Shown here in pieces: positions 1 through 7,576 of a stretch of DNA of 12,062 nt; positions within the stretch are counted from its first letter, which is position 1, and each line of letters opens with the position of its first letter. The notes under the pieces were generated by a model. The model did not search any database, was not told the origin of the DNA, and saw nothing but the letters and a program-made list of their open reading frames with translations. Origin of the DNA: Nostoc cf. edaphicum LEGE 07299 (lineage in GTDB: Bacteria > Cyanobacteriota > Cyanobacteriia > Cyanobacteriales > Nostocaceae); NCBI RefSeq assembly GCF_015207245.1, contig NZ_JADEXF010000019.1:1-12062 (forward strand), read 5' to 3'. The position numbers were made by a program, and so were the translations under genes.

Positions 1-408
1 GGCCAACTCAATCAAGTATTCATGAATATTATCAGTAATGCAATTGATGCGCTCGATAACTATGATAGTAAACGCGCGATCGCAGAAATTCATGCTAATC
101 CTAATAAAATTACAATTACTACAGAAGTCATCGAAACGAACTGTGTAATCAGAATTGCTGATAATGGTTCAGGAATAACAGAAGCAGTTAAGGAACGGCT
201 ATTCGATCCATTTTTCACAACTAAGCCAGTCGGTAAGGGTACGGGATTAGGTTTATCAATTAGCTATCAGATTATAGTTGAGAAACATGGAGGGACACTA
301 AGATGCATATCAGAACCTGGGCAAGGAACTGAGTTCTGGATTGAAATTCCCCTATCTATGAACAAACAAGCACTTAATTGCATCAAATCATTAAGTTTAA
401 TAAAATAA
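1..408 (+). CDS. Sensor histidine kinase, C-terminal ATPase domain (5' end outside window)
   Basis: The frame is open from base 1 and ends at TAA 406-408, so only the last 135 residues are present. They form most of an HATPase_c domain: an N-box (FMNIISNAIDAL, with the Mg-binding Asn near residue 13), a G1 box DNGSGI (about 54-59), an F-box around FDPFFTTKP (about 68-76) and a G2 box GKGTGLGLSI (about 78-87), then the usual HGG and GTEFWIEIP strand. This domain binds ATP and phosphorylates the kinase's own His. The sequence ends in a short tail of about 17 residues with no receiver domain. The sensor and His-phosphorylation (DHp) regions lie upstream of the window, so the signal cannot be inferred. 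No partner response regulator lies next to it; the regulator at the right edge is 11 kb away on the other strand. The kinase family call is secure; its specific identity is unknown. Confidence 0.95.
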   Translation, partial: GQLNQVFMNIISNAIDALDNYDSKRAIAEIHANPNKITITTEVIETNCVIRIADNGSGITEAVKERLFDPFFTTKPVGKGTGLGLSISYQIIVEKHGGTLRCISEPGQGTEFWIEIPLSMNKQALNCIKSLSLIK

Positions 409-576
409 ATACTTTCAGCCGATTTTCGAGCGATCGCTCTTAACTATAGCAATCTGAAATTTCCAGTATAAAATATTACTTCGTTTTTACAGTGTGGAGG
501 TGGCAATTTGTCAGAACTGTTGAACTAACGGTGTATTGAAGTTAACAACTCTCAGATTTATGGTTGCAAACCCTAC

Positions 577-635
577 TTATGAGTTATAAGTTATGATTTA
601 TGAGTTTTATTTTTAACTCCTAATTTCTAACTTTT
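577..635. repeat. Degenerate heptamer (STRR-like) array upstream of ftsW
   Basis: Four head-to-tail heptamers, TTATGAG, TTATAAG, TTATGAT and TTATGAG, fill 577-604. They are followed by complementary-type heptads AACTCCT, AATTTCT and AACTTTT at 615-635. The last TTATGAGTT (598-606) can pair with AACTCCTAA (615-623), with one mismatch and an 8-nt loop, so the array can fold into a hairpin. Short tandem heptamers of this kind are a known feature of heterocystous cyanobacterial spacers. It ends 14 bp before the ftsW start codon and so would lie in its leader or promoter. Confidence 0.7.
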
Positions 636-649
636 TACCTGTACTGCTC

Positions 650-1852
650 GTGAATCTACGCCGCTTGATTCCAATTTTTGATAGTTCAGTCTCCGACTGG
701 GCATTAGAAGCGCGGTTGTTGCGCTGGTTAACCTTGATTTGGCTGTTCGTCGGCTTGATCATGCTATTTTCAGCATCCTATGCCGTTGCTGATGCCCGTC
801 AGAATGATGGTTTGTACTACTTTAAACGTCAACTGCTTTGGGTCTTAGTCTCCTTAATTGGGTTCAATATTATTGTTAATTTGCCCTTGCAGAAAATTTT
901 GGGATTATCCCATTGGTTTTTGTTGCTGTTTTTGGGGTTAATTTTTGTCACACTGATCCCAGGATTGGGAAAAAAGGCTTTTGATGCAGCGCGTTGGATT
1001 GCGATCGGGCCAATTCCGATTCAACCTTCAGAACTAATTAAACCCTTTTTGGTGTTGCAAAGTGCGCGGCTTTTTGGTCAATGGGAACGAATTAGTTGGC
1101 GGGTTCGCTTCGCTTGGTTGGGCGTTTTTGGTTTGGTACTTTTAGGAATTCTTGCCCAGCCTAACTTGAGTACAACGGCACTTTGCGGCATGACTATTTG
1201 GCTAATTGCTCTAGCGGCAGGCTTACCTTACAAGTACCTGGGAGGAACAGCAATTGGTGGAGTAATGTTGGCGCTACTTAGTATTAGTATTAAAGAGTAT
1301 CAGCGGAAGCGGGTAATGTCATTCCTCAATCCTTGGGAGGATGCTACAGGAGATGGCTACCAGTTGGTGCAAAGTCTACTAGCTGTGGGTTCTGGGAAAA
1401 CTTGGGGAGCTGGATATGGCCTTTCTCAACAAAAGCTGTTTTATTTACCAATTCAAGATACCGATTTTATTTTTGCGGTGTTCGCTGAAGAGTTTGGCTT
1501 TGTTGGCAGTATGGTGTTGTTGGTACTTTTAGCTACATTCGCTACTCTCGGATTAGTTGTGGCACTGAAGGCTAAAAATATAGTACATAGATTAGTAGCG
1601 ATCGGCGTGACGACTTTGATGGTGGGACAATCATTGCTCCACATCGGTGTTGCAACAGGTTCTCTACCAACTACTGGCTTACCTTTACCCATGTTTAGTT
1701 ATGGTGGTAATTCTATGATTGCCAGCTTAATAGCTGCTGGGTTGTTGATTCGGGTAGCACGTGAGAGTAGTGAAGCTGAGGTAGTACCGTTGCGAAAACC
1801 TCAACTTGAAAATGGGCGCAGACGCCGAGCTTTTCATAAAAATAGGAATTGA
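650..1852 (+). CDS. ftsW: FtsW, SEDS-family septal peptidoglycan polymerase
   Basis: This 400-residue polytopic inner-membrane protein belongs to the SEDS family, which polymerises lipid II into glycan strands together with a class B penicillin-binding protein; FtsW does so at the division septum. Visible signatures are FSASY after the first hydrophobic segment, ARWI (about 114-117), QPSELIK (125-131), DGYQLVQSLLAVGSG (235-249), the PIQDTDFIF loop with the catalytic-type Asp near 272, EEFG, and PTTGLPLPMFSYGGNSM (340-356). Several hydrophobic spans alternate with loops, and the tail is basic (GRRRRAFHKNRN). Length is normal for the family. The start is GTG with no clear Shine-Dalgarno; no better in-frame start precedes the first membrane span. 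RodA, the elongation paralogue, is the main alternative; I prefer FtsW from the overall feel of the sequence, not from a decisive residue. The methyltransferase gene follows 57 bp downstream on the same strand. Confidence 0.88.
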   Translation: MNLRRLIPIFDSSVSDWALEARLLRWLTLIWLFVGLIMLFSASYAVADARQNDGLYYFKRQLLWVLVSLIGFNIIVNLPLQKILGLSHWFLLLFLGLIFVTLIPGLGKKAFDAARWIAIGPIPIQPSELIKPFLVLQSARLFGQWERISWRVRFAWLGVFGLVLLGILAQPNLSTTALCGMTIWLIALAAGLPYKYLGGTAIGGVMLALLSISIKEYQRKRVMSFLNPWEDATGDGYQLVQSLLAVGSGKTWGAGYGLSQQKLFYLPIQDTDFIFAVFAEEFGFVGSMVLLVLLATFATLGLVVALKAKNIVHRLVAIGVTTLMVGQSLLHIGVATGSLPTTGLPLPMFSYGGNSMIASLIAAGLLIRVARESSEAEVVPLRKPQLENGRRRRAFHKNRN

Positions 1853-1856
1853 GCTA

Positions 1857-1893
1857 GCAAAAGCGACGATAGACAAAGTTTTACGCTCTTTGC
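1857..1893 (+). other. Imperfect stem-loop between ftsW and the methyltransferase gene
   Basis: GCAAAAGCG (1857-1865) can pair with CGCTCTTTGC (1884-1893), giving nine base pairs with one bulged C and an 18-nt loop. There is no T-run after it, so it is not a standard intrinsic terminator. It ends directly against the AGGA (1894-1897) that may serve as ribosome binding site for the ATG at 1910. It could modulate translation or be chance. Confidence 0.3.
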
Positions 1894-1909
1894 AGGAATC
1901 GAATAGATT

Positions 1910-2755
1910 ATGAAAGATTTAAAACAAACAATAATCAGCTACTCCAACACAGACCTAGAACAGCGCAAACATTGGTATTCTCCAGCCGCGGAAGCTTACA
2001 ATCAAGCAAGACCACGTTATCCTCAAGATTTGATTCACCAAGTTGTGGAACTTGCTCAACTCTCCACTAACTCAAAAATTCTAGAAGTGGGATGTGGCCC
2101 TGGAACTGCAACAGTAGCGATCGCTCAATTAGGTTGTCCTATAATCTGCTTAGAACCCAATCCAGATTTTTTCCAATTAGCTCAACAAAATTGTCAACCC
2201 TATTCCAATGTAGAGATTGAGAACACATCCTTTGAAGAGTGGGAACTCAAGCCACTTGAATTTAATGCTGTTTTAGCAGCGAGTTCTTTTCATTGGATAT
2301 CACCAGAAGTTGGATATCCAAAAGCAGCAAATGCCCTGCAAGAGAATGGCTACCTGATTTTATTGTGGAATAAGGAACTTCAACCCAGCTACGAAGTATA
2401 CCAAAGTTTATCGCAAGTCTATCAACTACATACTCCATCTCTTGACCGCTATGAAGACCAAAAAACTCAAGAATATATCTTGAGACAATTAGGAAATATG
2501 GCCATTGATTCGGGGCAATTCCAAAACTTGAGAACAGGACAAGTTATTTCAGAAGTAACCTACACTGTCGATGAATATTTAACACTTTTGAAAACTTACT
2601 CGCCATACATAAAATTAGATCCAGAAACTAAAAAATCTTTATTTTTGGAATTGAGGCATTGCATAGAAGATGATTTTGGAGGCAGTCTGCAACTTTCATA
2701 TATCTCTGCTTTTCACATCGCCCAAAAAGTTACCTCTGAGGTAAGGGATTCTTAA
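1910..2755 (+). CDS. Class I SAM-dependent methyltransferase, substrate unknown
   Basis: This 281-residue soluble protein is predicted to transfer a methyl group from S-adenosylmethionine. Motif I is ILEVGCGPGTATVA (57-70), the glycine loop that holds SAM. LEPNP follows at 81-85, with the acidic residue that usually binds the ribose hydroxyls, and then NAVLAASSFHWI (about 119-130) in the motif IV region. The N-terminal pattern HWYSPAAEAYNQARPRYP is typical of a broad group of small-molecule methyltransferases (Methyltransf_11/25 type); the C-terminal third that would set the substrate has no motif I recognise. The ATG at 1910 has a loosely spaced AGGA about 12 bases upstream. It lies 57 bp after ftsW on the same strand and may be read through from it. 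Its last 26 bases overlap the end of the convergent Ig-domain gene. Confidence 0.88.
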   Translation: MKDLKQTIISYSNTDLEQRKHWYSPAAEAYNQARPRYPQDLIHQVVELAQLSTNSKILEVGCGPGTATVAIAQLGCPIICLEPNPDFFQLAQQNCQPYSNVEIENTSFEEWELKPLEFNAVLAASSFHWISPEVGYPKAANALQENGYLILLWNKELQPSYEVYQSLSQVYQLHTPSLDRYEDQKTQEYILRQLGNMAIDSGQFQNLRTGQVISEVTYTVDEYLTLLKTYSPYIKLDPETKKSLFLELRHCIEDDFGGSLQLSYISAFHIAQKVTSEVRDS

Positions 2756-5036
2756 ATGGGCTATTGCTAGGTGACAGAGTAGGTGGAATTGGGTTAATGC
2801 CAGGTATAGGAGTAGGCTCTACTTTTTTGAGGACTGTGATTGCAAATCCTCTTTGCTGGGGTTGTTGCTTACCAAATATATCATTGACTAGCAGTCCGAT
2901 TTGAGGGGGGAAGGCTTGATTTACTGGAAACTTCGTTGAACCAACTGCTGGAACGTCATTGCCGTATGGTAGAAGTTTAACCTGAATATTTTCTCCTTCT
3001 ACTCTCCAACTCAGAATAGCAGATGTTCCTTCATTGAGAACCAAATTTGGTTGTTCGCTACCGTTGATTTTGAAATAGACAATCTTAAATGGTTTGGGTA
3101 ATATTGGAATTTTTGATTCAGCTTTTTTAGAACTAGTTTTGTCGCTTCCATTGTTAGAAGCAGCTTTGATTTCAAATGCAAAACTTCCTACTTTATTTGC
3201 TAATAAAGGAATATTTTTACATTGCAGTTGTTGATTTTGTTGTATACATAGTTTTTTAAGTTTAGGATCTGTAATATTGCCTTGATTAAATTTGTAAGTA
3301 ACTGGTTCACCATAAGATGTACCGTCATCTGCATTGCCAACAACTTGTAGTTGTGACAGCAATAATGGACGTGCAATTGTCCAACTAAAAAGAATATTTT
3401 CACCTTTTGTGTACTGTGGCTTATCTAGCTGAAAATTAACTACTGATGCAATTGGTTTTTCTGCAATTTCTACCTGGGTAGTTTGCGCTGCTACTTGGTT
3501 AGTTCGGGAAAATATTTGTATACCATTGCGATAAAAGGCTTGTAATTCAAAAGTGTAATTACCTTTTGTTTTAACTCCAGTTTTTACGTTGCTACAAATT
3601 AACTCTTGTTTATCTTGTACCTGACAAGGAGGTATTTCATTAGCACTTCCTTTACCCAGTGTTTCAGGGATGCCATTGCTAAAGTCATAAGTAATAGGCT
3701 GAATAGGTTGGGAACCTTTAGCCGTCAAAACTAACTTTTTTAACTGTTTATATTGATGAATTTCCCAATTTAAAGCTACTTCATCACCTTCAGTAATTTG
3801 AGAGTCATTTGCACTAAAATTTTCTAATCTCAAAGGATCGGGGTTTAAAATTCGCCAAATCATAAATCCTATCCCTCCCAATAACCCCAAAATTGCCAAA
3901 ATTAATAGAAGAAATTGCCACCAAGGACGGGGTTTCCATACCAAAGTTCCTTGAGGCAGTGTATTTGGTAGGGGTAAATTTTGTTGGTCTTTGATATCGA
4001 GTTGAAAGTTGATCGCTAGCCCTGCACCAAACCACGGTCGTCGCCACCAAGGTTTGGGTTTGACCGTCAAATTAGCCACAGCACTTCTATTAGGTAATAA
4101 TCTGACTTCAGTGGGATCAAATTTGTAAGTGTATAGTTCTTCTTCGTCTCGACTTTTTAAGTTTAATATCAGTTCGCGGACAATATTGCCCTGGTTAGCT
4201 AGTGATAAGTCGTACTTGCCAAGACTACGGCTAACTTGTCCCAAGATGGTATTAAGTTGTATATCTAAACGATAATTTGTCGGAATTTGGATATACACCA
4301 AATCCAGCAGTACCAAATCTGGAGAGTTTTCTGAATACAAGCGGATTGTCGGCGAATAGCTTCCCGCAAGAGTATCCCCAGGCGGGTGAAATTTCAATAA
4401 TATTAGACCTTGAGTACCAGGATTGAGTTCTAGTGCAGTCACATCAGACACTAATCCTGGCCCCTCAAATCCAGTTGCAGGATAATTAATTGTGAACCAG
4501 TCATCGTCTAAATCTGGACAACTCAAGCGGAATCTGTCTACAAGATAAGAGCGATTGTCTACTATGACCTCCACTTGCAGAGGCTCATTAGGATTGAAAA
4601 TTAACGGTTTGTTGGGGTTGGTATTAGGTCTAATGGAAAATGTCGGGTCGTTCACCCGAATTGCGGTCTGTTCTTTTAGCAGAACCTTAATTTGGTTTGC
4701 GAAAGTTATGGGAGTATCTTGTGGATAATGTAGAGGAGAATCAACGACTAATGTATAGTCATAGGTTCCTGGAAGAGCATTTGCAGCGATTTGAAACTCA
4801 AATCTTACTTCGTCGCTATTTTGCCCTAGAGCTAATGCTAAACTTTCTCTAGGAGAACTAGACCAACCAGTTAAATTTTGAAATACTTCGTCAAAAACAA
4901 AATATAAGTCAATAACCGCACTTTGATTTCCCTGATTGATTACAACAATATAAAGTTCAATGGTATCTCCTGGCATCCCAAATTGAATTCCAGGTGGGTT
5001 GATAATAACTTGCAGTGGATTGAATTTAGCTTGCAT
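2730..5036 (-). CDS. Membrane-anchored protein: N-terminal Ig-like stalk, one TM, three C-terminal Ig-like modules
   Basis: No known function. I read 768 residues from the ATG at 5034-5036. Residues 1 to about 355 form roughly three beta-rich Ig-like (CARDB/NEW3-type) domains, e.g. MPGDTIELYIVVINQGNQSA. A Trp/Pro/Arg-rich stretch (KPKPWWRRPWFGAGL, about 326-340) follows. One membrane span lies at about 374-396, preceded by KPRPWW. After it come three further Ig-like modules (about 402-520, 530-640, 648-736), each opening with a pattern like ITEGDEVALNWEI, and a Pro-rich tail (740-768). The first two C-terminal modules each carry a close Cys pair (471/481 and 597/606). There is no signal peptide; positive charge before the span suggests N-in, C-out. 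The start is supported by AAGGGAA eight bases upstream; an in-frame GTG at 5093 would lie inside the upstream gene. The WD40 gene is 13 bp upstream, so the pair is very likely one operon. Confidence 0.85.
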   Translation of the reverse strand: MQAKFNPLQVIINPPGIQFGMPGDTIELYIVVINQGNQSAVIDLYFVFDEVFQNLTGWSSSPRESLALALGQNSDEVRFEFQIAANALPGTYDYTLVVDSPLHYPQDTPITFANQIKVLLKEQTAIRVNDPTFSIRPNTNPNKPLIFNPNEPLQVEVIVDNRSYLVDRFRLSCPDLDDDWFTINYPATGFEGPGLVSDVTALELNPGTQGLILLKFHPPGDTLAGSYSPTIRLYSENSPDLVLLDLVYIQIPTNYRLDIQLNTILGQVSRSLGKYDLSLANQGNIVRELILNLKSRDEEELYTYKFDPTEVRLLPNRSAVANLTVKPKPWWRRPWFGAGLAINFQLDIKDQQNLPLPNTLPQGTLVWKPRPWWQFLLLILAILGLLGGIGFMIWRILNPDPLRLENFSANDSQITEGDEVALNWEIHQYKQLKKLVLTAKGSQPIQPITYDFSNGIPETLGKGSANEIPPCQVQDKQELICSNVKTGVKTKGNYTFELQAFYRNGIQIFSRTNQVAAQTTQVEIAEKPIASVVNFQLDKPQYTKGENILFSWTIARPLLLSQLQVVGNADDGTSYGEPVTYKFNQGNITDPKLKKLCIQQNQQLQCKNIPLLANKVGSFAFEIKAASNNGSDKTSSKKAESKIPILPKPFKIVYFKINGSEQPNLVLNEGTSAILSWRVEGENIQVKLLPYGNDVPAVGSTKFPVNQAFPPQIGLLVNDIFGKQQPQQRGFAITVLKKVEPTPIPGINPIPPTLSPSNSPFKNPLPQR

Positions 5037-5044
5037 GTCATTGA

Positions 5045-5051
5045 TTCCCTT
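5045..5051 (-). promoter_or_regulatory. Ribosome binding site deciding the start of the Ig-domain gene
   Basis: On the minus strand AAGGGAA lies 8 bases before the ATG at 5036 and overlaps the stop codon of the upstream WD40 gene (TAA, 5050-5052). This is good spacing for a Shine-Dalgarno and fits translational coupling of the two genes. It supports the ATG at 5036 over the in-frame GTG at 5093. Confidence 0.65.
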
Positions 5052-7284
5052 ATTTGATGCGGTGTAATTTGACCTGAAAATCTTCACCACCACTCACAAT
5101 CATGGTTCCTTGATTGATTTTCAAGTCGATACTATTGATTTTTTTAGAGCTTTGGTAAATTGTTTTACCTTCTGCTGCTCTTGTTTTGTCAAGCTTATGT
5201 TCGGGAGTTAAGTACCAAACTACGACTCGTCCATCATCGCCACCACTTACTAAGAGACTACCATCGTCACTAAATGCTAGAGTCCGCACAGATGTTTTTG
5301 ATGCTGACCAACGGTCTAGTTGTAAACAATTAAGTTCATTTACTTTTTCTAGCGAATTCGGATTTTTGATAGTTTGACACTGATTTAAATCCCAAATGGT
5401 AATAAATCCCGCAGAATCAGAAGTTGCAAGGATTTTACCTGTTGAGTCAGGAACAAAAGCTAATCCCCAAATATAATCTTCAGGCCCAACTAATGGGTCT
5501 AGTTTTTCTAGATTTTGCACCGATAAACTTGGAAATTCTTTATCAGATTGAGTTTGATTCCACTCCCACAATATAAAACGCTTAAAGTTTCCAGCAATTA
5601 CTAGAGTTTTTGCATCTGGGCTGAGATTTAATGCCCGGACTTGGAAACTTGAGAGTTTCAATCTACTTTGTACGTCAATAACTTGCGGTTCTGGCAGAAA
5701 ATCGCTGTTAGGCGCTGGTCTTGACCATAGTCTCACTTTACCACTGCCATACCCACTGAATAAGTTAAGTGAGTTTGAGGTGAAAACTAGGTCAAAAACG
5801 CGATCGCCTTTTGCTTTAGGATCTTTAAGGTCTTGAAGTTGGCTAATCTTTGTACCTGAAGGAACATCTCTAAGTTCAATTACACCATTATCTAAACCAA
5901 CAGCAGCGCGATTATTTTGTAATGGCATGAAGCGCAAGACTTCTACAGCGTCATCGGTAATTGCCATCAAGCCTTTAGGCTGTTGTGCTTGGTCGCAAGC
6001 AAGAGGTTGCCCAGCGTATCTTACAGTATCATCGGGGTCTAAATTATCAGCACCAATTCTCCAAAGTCTTAAGGTGCAATCATCTGAACCACTGACCACA
6101 GATAAACCAATGCCACTAAAACGCACTGAGTTGACAGAACGGGTATGCATTACACCTCTTGGTTGCAGGATTAATGCTAGGAGTGCGGCTAATAGTGCGA
6201 TCGCAGCCAATTGTAGCCATAAAGGTATAATTGGCAGAGTCTCTACTTCTAATGTTTGCGTGGCTGGGTCTGTACTCCCTAAACGTTGATCGGATAATTC
6301 CGATTTAGCCTCTAATAATAGAGTTTTGCCGATTCCAACCCAAGGACGTTTTGTTTTAACATCGAGGATGACTTTACTTGTCTCTCCTAGATGAAGATTG
6401 GCGGTTTCGGGAAGCTTTTTAAAACTACATTTTCGCCAATCTCTACCCTGCACCTGCACATTAATTTCCTGGTTGAGATTGCTAGCATTTTTAAATAGTA
6501 ATTCAAAGGAAGCTGTATCAGATTTCCAGTCAGGCAACCATGCCGATTTATTGGGGATTTTCAGGTGTTTTTCGGTGGTAGTAAAGTCTATAAAACCCAC
6601 TGGCAAAACTTCAATGTTGCCTTCAGCATTAGTTGGATAACCATTATTGCTAACAGCTTCAATAGTAAAAGGGTAATTTTGACTGGGCGCTTGGACTACA
6701 GAAGGAGGTTGGCATTGGAATGTAGCTTCTGCTAAACCACCTGGATCTAAGGGTAATCGGCGTTCTGCACTGCCAGCCAGCCAAGACGGATCGACGCCTG
6801 TAAAACGCAGCATTACCTCAGTTGGTTGTTGCCCCAAGTTCCGCACCCGTACTGGTATATCGACAGAATTGCGGGGATAAACTTGGAACTCTCGTACAGG
6901 CAATTCTACACTTAAATGTGTTGGTCTGTTGTCTCGCTCGATTTTCAGGCGCAGCACAAGTCTAGACTGTTGTGCTAATTGCGGTGAAAAAATATTTACC
7001 ATCAGGTTGACAGTACCAACAAATCCCGGAATGGGTGTATTGAATACGAAAACTTGGAAGATGGTACTACTGCCCGGTGGCTTGGCTGCCGCTACCTCTG
7101 GTTCGAGTCTATACCAGCGATATCCTGTGTTGCGGATTTCTCCGGCTGCGGTAATTTCTATTTGAAAATTGACGAAGCGATCGCTGTCATTATTGACAGT
7201 TACCTCAAATGATACAGGAGTATCACCTGGACGAAAGGTTAGGTTCTGAGTAGAAAGGCTGGCATTAATAACACTTTTTTCCAT
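5050..7284 (-). CDS. Membrane-anchored protein: N-terminal Ig-like stalk, one TM, C-terminal seven-bladed WD40 propeller
   Basis: This 744-residue protein has no function I can name. Residues 1 to about 345 are about three Ig-like beta domains (e.g. FRPGDTPVSFEVTVNNDSD at 17-35; QVYPRNSVDIPVRVRNLGQQ at 134-153). A KRPWVGIGK motif (312-320) sits shortly before one hydrophobic span (about 353-373). The C-terminal half holds seven WD40-like repeats, at about 379-410, 445-474, 494-523, 545-575, 603-633, 664-692 and 714-744. Several end in recognisable strands such as DDCTLRLWRI, GFITIWDL and GRVVVWYL. Seven blades make one closed propeller, usually a protein-binding platform. There is no enzymatic motif and no signal peptide. 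The ATG at 7284 starts without a clear Shine-Dalgarno. The first 350 residues match the neighbouring gene's stalk in layout, so the two proteins probably act together in the membrane. Topology is ambiguous (see findings). Confidence 0.88.
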   Translation of the reverse strand: MEKSVINASLSTQNLTFRPGDTPVSFEVTVNNDSDRFVNFQIEITAAGEIRNTGYRWYRLEPEVAAAKPPGSSTIFQVFVFNTPIPGFVGTVNLMVNIFSPQLAQQSRLVLRLKIERDNRPTHLSVELPVREFQVYPRNSVDIPVRVRNLGQQPTEVMLRFTGVDPSWLAGSAERRLPLDPGGLAEATFQCQPPSVVQAPSQNYPFTIEAVSNNGYPTNAEGNIEVLPVGFIDFTTTEKHLKIPNKSAWLPDWKSDTASFELLFKNASNLNQEINVQVQGRDWRKCSFKKLPETANLHLGETSKVILDVKTKRPWVGIGKTLLLEAKSELSDQRLGSTDPATQTLEVETLPIIPLWLQLAAIALLAALLALILQPRGVMHTRSVNSVRFSGIGLSVVSGSDDCTLRLWRIGADNLDPDDTVRYAGQPLACDQAQQPKGLMAITDDAVEVLRFMPLQNNRAAVGLDNGVIELRDVPSGTKISQLQDLKDPKAKGDRVFDLVFTSNSLNLFSGYGSGKVRLWSRPAPNSDFLPEPQVIDVQSRLKLSSFQVRALNLSPDAKTLVIAGNFKRFILWEWNQTQSDKEFPSLSVQNLEKLDPLVGPEDYIWGLAFVPDSTGKILATSDSAGFITIWDLNQCQTIKNPNSLEKVNELNCLQLDRWSASKTSVRTLAFSDDGSLLVSGGDDGRVVVWYLTPEHKLDKTRAAEGKTIYQSSKKINSIDLKINQGTMIVSGGEDFQVKLHRIK

Positions 7285-7473
7285 GCTATTACTTATAATA
7301 TTTTTTTCTATTGTGCATAACTAGCACTATTAAAAAATTAATGTCTCGTGAAAACGTGACAATAGCTTTTTTCCTTTGATTATTGAAATTTATATACTAT
7401 TAAATATTGTGTAATAAATTGGCCAATTTATAAAAGTCATTTTCAAAGGCGATCGCTAATAGAGATATGAGCT
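7285..7473. other. AT-rich leader/promoter region of the two-gene membrane module
   Basis: This spacer between the omp85 terminator and the WD40 gene is AT-rich and codes for nothing I can support. It must carry the promoter for the minus-strand WD40/Ig pair, since a strong terminator precedes it, but I see no convincing -35/-10 pair. It contains a direct repeat CGTGA at 7347-7351 and 7355-7359 (8-bp period), which could be a regulator site or chance, and a HIP1 octamer at 7449-7456. Confidence 0.35.
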
Positions 7474-7512
7474 AAAAAAAATGTAGAGACATAGCACTGC
7501 TACGTCTCTACA
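7474..7512 (-). terminator. Strong intrinsic terminator of the omp85 gene, formed by a dispersed hairpin repeat
   Basis: TGTAGAGAC (7482-7490) pairs perfectly with GTCTCTACA (7504-7512). Inside, after one A-C mismatch, TAGCA (7492-7496) mirrors TGCTA (7498-7502), extending the stem almost to the tip. Read on the minus strand the hairpin is followed at once by eight T (A-run 7474-7481 on the plus strand), the textbook arrangement for rho-independent termination. It begins 64 bases after the omp85 stop codon. The hairpin sequence is of a type I recall as repeated in many spacers of Nostoc-like genomes, so a mobile or repeat-derived element may have been used here as terminator. Confidence 0.8.
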
Positions 7513-7576
7513 AGGGTTCTGGATAACGCATATTTAGTTTTTGGAGATGACTTTCTCAGCAACGCCTGAACTCAAA

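Noticed and set aside
428..439. Palindrome GAGCGATCGCTC as a terminator after the histidine kinase gene
   Set aside because: There is no T-run after it and it is an extended HIP1 site, which is found all over such genomes.
577..635. Heptamer arrays read as a CRISPR array
   Set aside because: The repeat unit is only seven bases with no unique spacers, and no cas gene is present.
5037..5093. In-frame upstream GTG start for the Ig-domain protein, adding 19 residues
   Set aside because: It lies inside the end of the WD40 gene and lacks a better ribosome binding site; the ATG at 5036 has AAGGGAA at 8-base spacing and starts directly at the first Ig-like domain.
5186..7165. Several plus-strand open frames of 60-120 codons opposite the WD40 gene
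   Set aside because: They lie antisense to a well-supported gene, have no recognisable domain, and are explained by the codon bias of the real frame; the same applies to those opposite omp85 and the response regulator.
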